The notes under the pieces were generated by a model, which worked only from the letters and a program-made list of their open reading frames with translations, did not search any database and was not told the DNA's origin. This document shows positions 41,444-49,280 of a stretch of 64,000 nt of DNA, one piece after another. The stretch comes from Hymenobacter cavernae. GTDB lineage: Bacteria > Bacteroidota > Bacteroidia > Cytophagales > Hymenobacteraceae. The number at the start of each line of letters is the position of its first letter. Position 1 is the first letter of the stretch. The translations under genes were made by a program, and so were the position numbers. The stretch covers positions 62,001 to 126,000 of the forward strand of contig NZ_BMHT01000009.1 in assembly GCF_014641455.1 (NCBI RefSeq), read 5' to 3'.

Positions 41444-43507
41444 TTACGCTCCCCTCGGAATCACCGTACCGAGCATGTTGCCGAGCTGGTCGTCCATCTG
41501 CTTGAGCAGCTTCACGGCGTGCAGGGTTTCCATGAGGGTTTCCTCGTCCAGTGGCTCGCGCAGAGAGTCCAGGCGGGCGGCTAGCTCGCGCTGCACGTTC
41601 ACTTTGTTGAGGCGCAGAATGGCGTTGTCGCAGGCTTGCTGAAGTTGGTCTAATTCGCGGGGCACGTAGATCTGGTGGGTGCTCCAATTAGGACTCAGCT
41701 CGTACTTCTCGGTAGCTAGGTCGCTGACTAAGCTCCGAATGTCGCCGCGGCCGTGCTGAATGAAAGTGCGCACTTCGGGCCAGCGGCCCTGCTCCATTTC
41801 CTCGCGGCACAGGTGCAGCATGTCGGCGTAGATGGGCGTGCGGATCGGGGTTTCATCCAGCTGGCTAAACAGATACTGCGCCACGCTGATGTCATCGGCC
41901 AGGGGTTGCGCGGCGTAGAGCAGCAGCAGGCGCACGACTTCCCGCTCGCAGGCTTGCAATACGTCCGGCACCGGCTCGACCTCGGAGTCATCAGCCAAGG
42001 AGCTGCTAGCGGCAGGCGGACCAAACAGCTCCTCAGTGGCACCATACATGGCGGCTTCGTCCTCGGGGCTGAGTTCGGGTTGTAGCTGCGGGCCTCGGGT
42101 GGATGCTGACGCCGAGGCTGGTTTTGCCGCCGTCGTGCTATTATTGTTAGGTGGCGACCCGCCTGCTGCTTTGCCGGAGGCGTTCTTTACCAGCTTGTTA
42201 TACTCCGTAATGAGCACCTGCTCATCAATGCCGAAGGTGCCGCTGGTTTGCTGCAAAAACACCTGCCGCTTGATCGGGTCGGGCACCTTGGCAATGCTTT
42301 GCAGCACGTCGCGGATGGCCTCTGCCTTCTTCACCGGGTCGTGGGCGGCTTCTTTGGCAACGAGGTTGGTTTTGAAGCTGATAAAGTCCTGGCTGTTGTT
42401 TTCCAGATACTCTTTGAAGCGCTGGTCGCCGACTTTGCGGATGTAGCTGTCGGGGTCGTCACCGTCGGGAAAGAGCACCACGCGCACGTTCAGGCCGCCT
42501 TCCAGAATCAGGTCGATGCCGCGCAACGACGCCCGGATGCCCGCCGCATCACCGTCGTAGAGCACCGTCACGTTGTCGGTGTAGCGGCCGATCAGGCGTA
42601 TCTGACTCTCCGTGAGCGAGGTACCTGACGAAGCCACCACGTTGCGGATGTCGCCCTGATGCAGACTCAGCACGTCGAGGTAGCCTTCCACCAGGTAGCA
42701 AACTTCCTCATTGCGGATGGCCTGCCGGGCTTGGTAGAGCCCATACAGCACGTCGGACTTGTGGTAAATATCCGATTCGGGCGAGTTCAGGTATTTGGCG
42801 CTCTTATCGTTGGCCTTGAGCGTGCGCGCCCCGAAGCCAATCACGCGCCCCGAGATGTTGTGAATCGGGAACATCACCCGGCCTCGGAACCGGTCGTAGC
42901 GGCGGCCCGTATCTTTGCCCTGATCGTCTTTGCGCTCAATAGCCAGGCCGGTCTTTTCCAGATACTTGCGCTCGAAACCAGCTTTCTCGGCCGACTTCAA
43001 TAGGTCGTCCCACTGATCGAGGGAGTAACCTAGCTCGAAGGTTTTGATGGTCTGCTGATTCAGGCCGCGCTGGCGCAGGTAGCTCAGGCCGATGCTCTGG
43101 CCCTCGTCGGTTTCGGTGAGCAGCTTGTGGTAGTGGTCCTTGGCCCAGTTCGAAATGATGTACTGCGAGTCCTTATCGTTCTGAATGAGCTGTTCCTCAG
43201 GCGTTTTCTCTTCCTCCTGAATATCAACGCCGTACTTCTTAGCCAGGTATTTCAGGGCCTCCACGTAGCTGGTGCCCTCGATGTCCATGATGAACTGAAT
43301 CACGCCACCAGCCTTGCCGCAGCCGAAGCACTTGTACAGCCCCTTGGCCGGCGCCACCGAAAACGACGGCGACTTTTCGTGGTGAAACGGGCAACAGGCC
43401 CACATATTCTGGCCTTTGCGCTTCAGCGTGACGAAGTCGCCGACAACTTCTACGATGTCGGCAAGGTGCAGGATTTGGTCAACGGTTTCTTTGGGGATGC
43501 GGGCCAT
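41444..43507 (-). CDS. dnaG: DNA primase DnaG
   Basis: 687 aa. CHC2 zinc finger: CPFHHEKSPSFSVAPAKG and YKCFGCGKAGGVIQFIMDIE; catalytic core with EVCYLVEGYLDVLSLHQGDI (Toprim Glu) and NVTVLYDGDAAGIRASLRGI (D-x-D); a Ser/Thr/Ala/Pro linker (~440-480); C-terminal helicase-binding domain (LLYAAQPLADDISVAQYLFS). Synthesises RNA primers at replication forks. The TACCTTTG promoter element lies only 4 bp upstream of the ATG, predicting a leaderless or nearly leaderless mRNA. Confidence 0.96.
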   Translation of the reverse strand: MARIPKETVDQILHLADIVEVVGDFVTLKRKGQNMWACCPFHHEKSPSFSVAPAKGLYKCFGCGKAGGVIQFIMDIEGTSYVEALKYLAKKYGVDIQEEEKTPEEQLIQNDKDSQYIISNWAKDHYHKLLTETDEGQSIGLSYLRQRGLNQQTIKTFELGYSLDQWDDLLKSAEKAGFERKYLEKTGLAIERKDDQGKDTGRRYDRFRGRVMFPIHNISGRVIGFGARTLKANDKSAKYLNSPESDIYHKSDVLYGLYQARQAIRNEEVCYLVEGYLDVLSLHQGDIRNVVASSGTSLTESQIRLIGRYTDNVTVLYDGDAAGIRASLRGIDLILEGGLNVRVVLFPDGDDPDSYIRKVGDQRFKEYLENNSQDFISFKTNLVAKEAAHDPVKKAEAIRDVLQSIAKVPDPIKRQVFLQQTSGTFGIDEQVLITEYNKLVKNASGKAAGGSPPNNNSTTAAKPASASASTRGPQLQPELSPEDEAAMYGATEELFGPPAASSSLADDSEVEPVPDVLQACEREVVRLLLLYAAQPLADDISVAQYLFSQLDETPIRTPIYADMLHLCREEMEQGRWPEVRTFIQHGRGDIRSLVSDLATEKYELSPNWSTHQIYVPRELDQLQQACDNAILRLNKVNVQRELAARLDSLREPLDEETLMETLHAVKLLKQMDDQLGNMLGTVIPRGA

Positions 43508-43511
43508 ACGG

Positions 43512-43519
43512 CAAAGGTA
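43512..43519 (-). promoter_or_regulatory. Bacteroidota -7 element TACCTTTG directly before dnaG
   Basis: TACCTTTGCCGTATG on the minus strand: only 4 bp between the -7 element and the dnaG start codon, so transcription should begin at or inside the start codon. Confidence 0.5.
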
Positions 43520-43577
43520 CGTGCACCACCTAGAAGTAGTGTTAAATAGTATCGCTAAGCTCCCAAGCAGACCAGCC

Positions 43578-43708
43578 AGAACAATGTAGCGCTAAGCTCC
43601 GGCTTGGCGCACGAGCGCAGCGAGTAACCGACTTCTCACATTTGCGCTGGACGCGTAGGAACTCGCTTTGCTCGTGCGCCAAGCCGGAGCTTAGCGCTAC
43701 ATTGTTCT
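43578..43708. repeat. Intergenic palindrome type A with ~39-bp stem
   Basis: AGAACAATGTAGCGCTAAGC and onward (CTCCGGCTTGGCGCACGAGC) is matched by its reverse complement ending GCTTAGCGCTACATTGTTCT. The centre (CGACTTCTCACATTTGCGCTGG) lacks the GTTGAACGA core of the others. Confidence 0.9.
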
Positions 43709-43719
43709 GTACCAGCGGC

Positions 43720-44400
43720 TTAGTGCATCCCTACCGACTTGTTCTTGTTGTGCACATCACTTGCCCCGGAAGCATGCGACGATAGGCTTTCGGCCGACAC
43801 GTACGCGTCGCTGGCGCCGCTGGCATCTACCGTGGCGCGCTTGCTCAGCAAATCGGAGGCGCGATAGTCGCTGCTACCGCTGATGTGCACTTGCTGGCTT
43901 TCCACCTGGCCGGTCAGGCGAATGTCGCTGGCGCCGCTGGCTTCTACACTGAGGGTTTTTGCTTTTACACCTAGGGTCACGTCGCTGGCGCCGCTGGCTT
44001 TGATGCGGAAGTCATCGGCGGAAAAGACCGACTCGCTTTTCACGTCGCTGGCGCCGCTCAGCTCTAAGCTATTCAGCTGAGGCGTAGTGATGTAGACGGT
44101 TATTTTATTGCTTTTGGTAGGTAGCCAGGTGAAGCTGCCCCCGTCTTTGTCGCGGTAGATGCGCAGCACGCCATTCTCCACTTCCGTCCGAATGTGGCGG
44201 AGTACATCCTCTTCCTCTGCTTCCAGCACTACCGACGTTTTCGAGCCTTGCTTCAGCATAATATTCACCGCGCCGCTGGCTTTAATCATGCGAAAATCGC
44301 CCGTTTGCCGCGTTTGCTTTTCCTGGGCGGAAACGGAGCAGGATACCAGACCTAGGCCCAAGGCCAACGCGCAGACGTGGAGTGTAGTAGTCGTTTTCAT
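43720..44400 (-). CDS. DUF2807 (GIN domain) secreted beta-helix protein
   Basis: 226 aa; signal peptide with lipoprotein-like ALGLGLVSCSVSAQ (possible lipobox VSC). GIN-domain signatures: FRMIKASGAVNIMLKQGSKT, SVVLEAEEEDVLRHIRTEVE, ITVYITTPQLNSLELSGASD, then the tetrad SGASD/SGSSD recurs every ~20 residues (SGASDVKSESVF, SGASDVTLGVK, SGASDIRLTGQ, SGASDAYVSAES, SGASDVHNKNKS). This is the hallmark of a right-handed beta-helix with Ser/Asp ladders on one face. Secreted, function unknown; flanked by a palindrome rather than an operon. Confidence 0.88.
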   Translation of the reverse strand: MKTTTTLHVCALALGLGLVSCSVSAQEKQTRQTGDFRMIKASGAVNIMLKQGSKTSVVLEAEEEDVLRHIRTEVENGVLRIYRDKDGGSFTWLPTKSNKITVYITTPQLNSLELSGASDVKSESVFSADDFRIKASGASDVTLGVKAKTLSVEASGASDIRLTGQVESQQVHISGSSDYRASDLLSKRATVDASGASDAYVSAESLSSHASGASDVHNKNKSVGMH

Positions 44401-44631
44401 GAGAAAGAGTTTGAAGTTGGGGTTCAGGAAGGAAGATGCAGAAAAAAGCCCGCCCGTTGCCTGGTGACTTCGTCGGAGTGGCTGAGTAGCTGATCAATTG
44501 AGTCATTTTGGCGTCACAATTCGGTAGCTATTGCGGCACCTAGGTTGCGCAGGCAAAGTACCTCGTTGCGCATTTCCTGCTACCTTACGCGTCTATTTAT
44601 TCTGGCTTTTCGCCTGTTTCTTACCTAGCCT

Positions 44632-46968
44632 ATGCACAAGTATTTACTGGCGCTCAGCGCGGCGGCTCTCTTCCTCTCAGAGGTGGCCCTGGCTCAGCAG
44701 CAGCCTGCTCTCACCACCCAGGATTACGCCCGGGCCGAACGCTTCATGATCTACAAAACCCAACCACTGGTAGATCATAGTATTGACCAGATCAACTGGC
44801 TGACCAACGACCGGTTCTGGTACCGGACCTCGACGGCGCAGGGCAGCGAGTTCATCCTGATCGACCCGGCCCTTAAAACCCGCGGCCCGGCGTTCAACCA
44901 GGCTAGGTTGGCGGCCGCGCTTTCGGCGGCCACCGGTCAGGCGTATGAGGCCAACCGGCTGCCGTTTCGCAACCCCGTGCTTTCGCCCGACGCGAAGATG
45001 GTGTACTTCCGGGTGAGCGGCAAAGCCTGGAAATATGATGTGGCGAGCGGCCAGGTGAGCCCCGAAACCACGCCCGCAGATAGCCCTAACGCCAACGCCG
45101 ACAATGAAATCGTTTCGCCCGACGGCCAGCTGGCAGCCTACATTCAGGATTATAACCTGTGGGTGCGCAACACCCAAACCAACCAGAAAACTCAGCTGAC
45201 CACCGACGGCGCCAAGGACTACGGCTACGCCACCGACAATGCTGGCTGGTCCAGCAGTGACCGGCCCGTATTGCGCTGGTCGCCGGACTCGCGCAAGATT
45301 GCCACCTTCCAGCAGGATCAGCGCAAGGCGAGCGATATGTATCTGGTGACCACCAACATAGGTGCGCCGATGCTGAAAGCGTGGAAGTACCCGCTGCCCG
45401 GCGACAAGGACATCATCACCATCGAGCGGGTGATTGTGGAGGTGAACAACCCGAAAGTCGTGCGGCTGCAAGTGGCGCCCGACCCGCACCGCGGCACGCT
45501 TTCCGACGACATTTCCAGCAGCGGCACCTTCGACGACGTCGACTGGAGTTCTGATGCAACGCAGCTAGCCTTCGTGTCGACCTCGCGCGACCATAAGCAG
45601 GAGAAGTTTCGGATAGCCGACGCCGCGACCGGCGCCGTGCGGGAGGTATTTTCGGAGACGGTGCCCACGCAGTACGAATCCGGCCAGGGCGCTATCAATT
45701 GGTGCTATTTGCCCAAAACCAGGGAAGCCATCTGGTACTCGGAGCGCGACAACTGGGGCCACCTTTACCTCTATGACGCCGCCACCGGCAAGCTTAAGCA
45801 GCAGATTACCAAGGGCAACTGGGTAGTCACGCAGCTGCTGAAAGTAGACGAGCAGCGACGTCAATTGTACTTTCTGGCCGGGGGGCGCGAGCCGGGCAAC
45901 CCGTATTTCAGTCACCTCTACCGCATTGGCCTGGATGGCAAGCACCTGACGCTGCTCACCCCCGAGGCCGGCAACCACCACATCACCTTCTCGCCTTCCA
46001 ACCGCTATTTCGTCGACAGCTACTCGCAGCCTAATGTAGCGCCCGTCAGCGTGTTGCGCAGCCTGGATGGCAAGCTCATTATGCCGCTGGAAAAAACGGA
46101 TATCTCGCGGCTGACAGCCACTGGCTGGAAAGCTCCCACGCCCATCACGGTGAAAGCCAACGACGGACAAACCGACCTCTACGGGCTGATGTTCACGCCC
46201 ACAACGCTGGACCCGAACCGTAAATACCCGGTTATCAACTACATCTATCCGGGTCCGCAGGGTGGCAGCGTGGGCAGTTGGTCGTTTGCGGCGGCGCGAA
46301 ACGATAACCAGGGGCTGGCCGAGCTAGGTTTTGTAGTCGTTGCGATTGAAGGCAGTTGTAACCCAATGCGTTCCAAGAGCTTCCACGATGCCTGCTACGG
46401 CAACATGGCCGAGAACACGCTTTCCGACCAGGTAGCGGGTATGCGGCAGCTGGCGCAGCGCTACCCCTACATCGACCTAGGTCGGGCTGGCATCTGGGGG
46501 CACTCGGGTGGTGGGTTTGCGACGGCCGCGGCCATGTTCCGCTACCCCGATTTTTTCAAAGTCGGCATCTCGGAATCGGGCAACCACGAGAACCGCAACT
46601 ACGAAGACGACTGGGGCGAGCGGTACATCGGTCTGCTCACGACCCAGGCCAACGGCACTTCCAATTACGACTCGCAAGCCAATGCAGCCTACGCTAAAAA
46701 CCTGAAAGGCAAGCTGATGCTAGCGCACGGCCTAATGGATAACAACGTGCCGCCCTACAACACGATGCTGGTAGTCGAGGCGTTAGTTAAGGCCAACAAG
46801 AGCTTCGACCTGGTCGTGTTTCCGAACGCCGCCCACGGCTACGGCGCCTACTCGCCCTACATGACCCGCCGCCGCTGGGACTACTTCGTACGCAACCTGG
46901 CCGGTGCCGAGCCGCCCCAGGACTACGAGATGACACCTAGGCCCGACCCGCGCACGGAGGTTGAGTAA
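44632..46968 (+). CDS. S9 family prolyl/dipeptidyl peptidase (DPP-IV-like)
   Basis: 778 aa, secreted: signal peptide MHKYLLALSAAALFLSEVAL. N-terminal beta-propeller (~30-490; WLTNDRFWYRTSTAQGSEFI, WSPDSRKIATFQQDQRKASD); C-terminal alpha/beta hydrolase with nucleophile Ser in GIWGHSGGGFATAAAMFRYP, acid Asp in LMLAHGLMDNNVPPYNTMLV and His in VFPNAAHGYGAYSPYMTRRR. DPP-IV family EEMLHOL-type Glu residues near the propeller are not clear. Cleaves Xaa-Pro or similar dipeptides from peptides in the periplasm. Confidence 0.93.
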   Translation: MHKYLLALSAAALFLSEVALAQQQPALTTQDYARAERFMIYKTQPLVDHSIDQINWLTNDRFWYRTSTAQGSEFILIDPALKTRGPAFNQARLAAALSAATGQAYEANRLPFRNPVLSPDAKMVYFRVSGKAWKYDVASGQVSPETTPADSPNANADNEIVSPDGQLAAYIQDYNLWVRNTQTNQKTQLTTDGAKDYGYATDNAGWSSSDRPVLRWSPDSRKIATFQQDQRKASDMYLVTTNIGAPMLKAWKYPLPGDKDIITIERVIVEVNNPKVVRLQVAPDPHRGTLSDDISSSGTFDDVDWSSDATQLAFVSTSRDHKQEKFRIADAATGAVREVFSETVPTQYESGQGAINWCYLPKTREAIWYSERDNWGHLYLYDAATGKLKQQITKGNWVVTQLLKVDEQRRQLYFLAGGREPGNPYFSHLYRIGLDGKHLTLLTPEAGNHHITFSPSNRYFVDSYSQPNVAPVSVLRSLDGKLIMPLEKTDISRLTATGWKAPTPITVKANDGQTDLYGLMFTPTTLDPNRKYPVINYIYPGPQGGSVGSWSFAAARNDNQGLAELGFVVVAIEGSCNPMRSKSFHDACYGNMAENTLSDQVAGMRQLAQRYPYIDLGRAGIWGHSGGGFATAAAMFRYPDFFKVGISESGNHENRNYEDDWGERYIGLLTTQANGTSNYDSQANAAYAKNLKGKLMLAHGLMDNNVPPYNTMLVVEALVKANKSFDLVVFPNAAHGYGAYSPYMTRRRWDYFVRNLAGAEPPQDYEMTPRPDPRTEVE

Positions 46969-46970
46969 TA

Positions 46971-47037
46971 GCCTGCCTGTCATTCCGAACATTCTGCGCA
47001 TAAAGCAGCGATGAAGAATGACAGGCAGGCTCTTTTT
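46971..47037. terminator. Terminator-like repeat after the S9 gene
   Basis: GCCTGCCTGTCATTC / GAATGACAGGCAGGC, ~15-bp stem, followed by TCTTTTTT: functions as an intrinsic terminator on the plus strand. The arm words (TCATTCCGAACATTCTGCGC) recur in repeats at 8716 and 48951. Confidence 0.8.
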
Positions 47038-47081
47038 TAAACCGATCTAAGTTCAGGCAACTTCTACCCGCATTTCCGGGT

Positions 47082-47089
47082 TATCTTTG
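47082..47089 (+). promoter_or_regulatory. Bacteroidota -7 element TATCTTTG
   Basis: TATCTTTG ends 19 bp before the mrp ATG. A possible -33 element is not clear; expected leader about 10 nt. Confidence 0.5.
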
Positions 47090-47108
47090 CACTTTGAACC
47101 TCTGACTT

Positions 47109-48212
47109 ATGGCTATTACCCAAGAAGACGTCCTGCGCGCGCTGAGCTACGTGGAAGAGCCCGACCTGGGCAAAGACCTCGTGACACTCAACATGATTGA
47201 GGACGTGAAGATTGACGGCTTGAACGTATCGTTTTCGGTCATTCTCACCACACCCGCCTGCCCACTTAAGGAGCTGATTCACAACGCCTGCGTGCGCGCC
47301 ATCCACACGATGGTCGATAAAGACGCGGTGGTAAACGTACACCTGACTTCCCGCGTGACGACAGCGCGCGCTGCCAATGCGGCCGTGCTGAATGGCGTCA
47401 AGAATATCATTGCTATTGCATCCGGCAAAGGCGGCGTAGGCAAGAGCACCGTGACGGCCAACCTAGCTTTGGCATTGGCCCGCACCGGCGCTAAAGTCGG
47501 CCTGGTAGATGCCGATATTTCCGGTCCTTCGATGCCGACCATGTTCGGCGTGGAAGATGCCCGCCCGCACGTTTTCCAGACGCCCGAAGGCAAAAACTTG
47601 ATTCAGCCCGTCGTGCAATATGGCGTGAAGCTGATGAGCATCGGCTTCCTGGCTCCATCTGAAAGCGCCATTGTGTGGCGCGGCCCAATGGCGTCGTCGG
47701 CCTTGAAGCAGTTCATCACCGAAGTAGATTGGGGCGAGTTGGATTACCTGCTGCTCGACCTGCCGCCCGGTACCTCCGACATTCACCTGACGCTGGTGCA
47801 AACCGTGCCCGTAACCGGCGCCGTTATCGTGACGACGCCGCAGAAAGTGGCCCTCGCCGACGCCCAGAAAGGCTTGCAGATGTTCCGCCAGCCCCAGATC
47901 AACGTGCCGGTGCTCGGCGTAGTGGAGAACATGGCGTGGTTTACGCCCGCTGAGCTGCCCGAAAACAAGTACTACATCTTCGGGCAAGGCGGCGGTAGAG
48001 CTTTGGCTGACAAGCACGAAGTGCCGCTGCTGGGCCAGATTCCGCTGATCCAGAGCATTCGCGAGAACGGCGACCTAGGTACGCCCGCTATTCTGGAACC
48101 CGGCACTGGTCCGGCCCTGTTGTTTGAACAGCTCGCTGAGGAGCTGGCCCGTCAGGTTTCGATCCGCAACGCTACCCAAGGTCGCACACAGATTGTCGAA
48201 ATGACTCGTTAA
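47109..48212 (+). CDS. mrp: Mrp/ApbC-type Fe-S carrier ATPase, cysteine-less variant
   Basis: 367 aa. N-terminal MIP18/DUF59 domain (SYVEEPDLGKDLVTLNMIED, TTPACPLKELIHN) and P-loop ATPase domain: Walker A IASGKGGVGKSTVTANLALA, Switch II YLLLDLPPGTSDIHL. Scaffold/carrier for Fe-S clusters. Odd: the usual C-x-x-C after the E-N-M motif is absent; here the text is NMAWFTPAELPENKYYIFGQ, with no cysteines. This is seen in other Bacteroidota. Followed after the 48213 repeat by a NifU-domain protein, so the pair may form one Fe-S module. Confidence 0.92.
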   Translation: MAITQEDVLRALSYVEEPDLGKDLVTLNMIEDVKIDGLNVSFSVILTTPACPLKELIHNACVRAIHTMVDKDAVVNVHLTSRVTTARAANAAVLNGVKNIIAIASGKGGVGKSTVTANLALALARTGAKVGLVDADISGPSMPTMFGVEDARPHVFQTPEGKNLIQPVVQYGVKLMSIGFLAPSESAIVWRGPMASSALKQFITEVDWGELDYLLLDLPPGTSDIHLTLVQTVPVTGAVIVTTPQKVALADAQKGLQMFRQPQINVPVLGVVENMAWFTPAELPENKYYIFGQGGGRALADKHEVPLLGQIPLIQSIRENGDLGTPAILEPGTGPALLFEQLAEELARQVSIRNATQGRTQIVEMTR

Positions 48213-48400
48213 TTTGTTGATGTGCTGATTGTTGATGTGCTAATATGCTGATTTGTTGATGAGTCTTTATCTTAGAGGATTGCTTGCTAAGCTCGTACTC
48301 TAAACCATCAGTACATCAGCAAACTATCAAATCAGCACACCAACACATTACCATCTCAGCACATCAAAGAGAATCAGCACATTACCCCATCAACCCATCA
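48213..48400. repeat. Tandem-word inverted repeat (type B, TTGATGTGCTGA words)
   Basis: TTTGTTGATGTGCTGATTGT and repeats of TTGATG at left, CATCAGTACATCAGCAAACT, CATCAAAGAGAATCAGCACA at right: reiterated GATGTGCTGA and its complement. ~190 bp, between mrp and nifU. Confidence 0.75.
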
Positions 48401-48404
48401 CCTC

Positions 48405-48740
48405 ATGTCGTATTCCGTAGTCGTAGAAGATCATCCTTTGTTATCCCGCATCGAGCAGGCGCTGGATACCATTCGCCCCTACCTGGCCGCGGACGGAGGC
48501 AATGTGCGCGTACTCGAAATCACGGATGACATGGTGCTCAAGCTGGAGCTGCTCGGCGCGTGCGGCACCTGCCCGATGTCGCCGATGACGCTGAAAGCCG
48601 GCGTGGAGGAATCGGTGAAGAAAGCCGTGCCCGAAATCCGGGCGGTGGAAGCGACGAACGCCACCCCCATGGATGAGCAGCCCGCCGGCCAAACGGGTCA
48701 TCCGCTGCCGCCTACTCCCGTCTCGACGCCGGAGTTTTAG
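48405..48740 (+). CDS. NifU C-terminal-domain Fe-S scaffold protein
   Basis: 111 aa. HPLLSRIEQALDTIRPYLAA and DGGNVRVLEITDDMVLKLEL lead to the conserved C-x-x-C scaffold LGACGTCPMSPMTLKAGVEE, with KKAVPEIRAVEATN after it: the Nfu domain that holds a transient [4Fe-4S]. A Pro-rich C-terminal tail (PLPPTPVSTPEF) is unique. Located directly after mrp, matching a role in cluster transfer. Confidence 0.92.
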   Translation: MSYSVVVEDHPLLSRIEQALDTIRPYLAADGGNVRVLEITDDMVLKLELLGACGTCPMSPMTLKAGVEESVKKAVPEIRAVEATNATPMDEQPAGQTGHPLPPTPVSTPEF

Positions 48741-48778
48741 GGTTTAGCTGTTAGCTTGTAGTTCAATATAAGGTTGTG

Positions 48779-48809
48779 AAGGCCAGCTTTCTGCGGAAAG
48801 CTGGCCTTC
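48779..48809. terminator. Intrinsic terminator after nifU
   Basis: GAAGGCCAGCTTTC-TGC-GGAAAGCTGGCCTTC: a 14-bp stem with T-rich trailing TTATTTT. Confidence 0.85.
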
Positions 48810-48828
48810 TTATTTTGGCGCGGGTGCA

Positions 48829-48927
48829 GTAGGAACGCGCCACGGCGCGTTCTCGTCTGGGCGACGTGCCCACAGGAGGTGCTAAGCGGCATTGTGCAAC
48901 GACGAACGCGCCGTGGCGCGTTCCTAC
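48829..48927. repeat. Intergenic palindrome type A (GTAGGAACGCGCC arms)
   Basis: AGTAGGAACGCGCCACGGCG at left, CGCCGTGGCGCGTTCCTACT at right: the same arms as the copy at 23978, with centre GCCCACAGGAGGTGCTAAGC and GTGCAACGACGA. Confidence 0.85.
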
Positions 48928-48950
48928 TTTGCTAGTGAAGCTTCAGAGAG

Positions 48951-49135
48951 AACGTCATGCAGAGCATTCTGCGCATTAAGCAGCGACGAAGCATCTAGCG
49001 TGCAATGGCAACCTCAATCGTCAGGGTTTTCCACTACAACATCAGCACGCGAGATTCCTCGCATAGCTCGGAATGACGTTCAACAATGACGTTCTAGTGA
49101 AGCACGCGAGATGCTTCGACCAGCTCAGCCTGACG
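48951..49135. repeat. Composite palindromic repeat, type A vocabulary
   Basis: Contains GTCATGCAGAGCATTCTGCG, CTCGCATAGCTCGGAATGAC, then CGAGATGCTTCGACCAGCTC and CAGCCTGACGG; pieces match arms at 8716, 36365 and 59003. Several half-units in a mosaic rather than one clean palindrome. Confidence 0.55.
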
Positions 49136-49280
49136 GCCTTTTTCGCTCTCTGTCCACACCAACCTAGGTATAGCTTTCATCGGAGAGCAAGTGGCTGGCG
49201 AGAACAGTTGGGCTTGCTGAACGTAATGAGTTTACATTCCTTCCGGCGCAGTACCTTGCCGCCAACCGCTTTCTTTCGTC

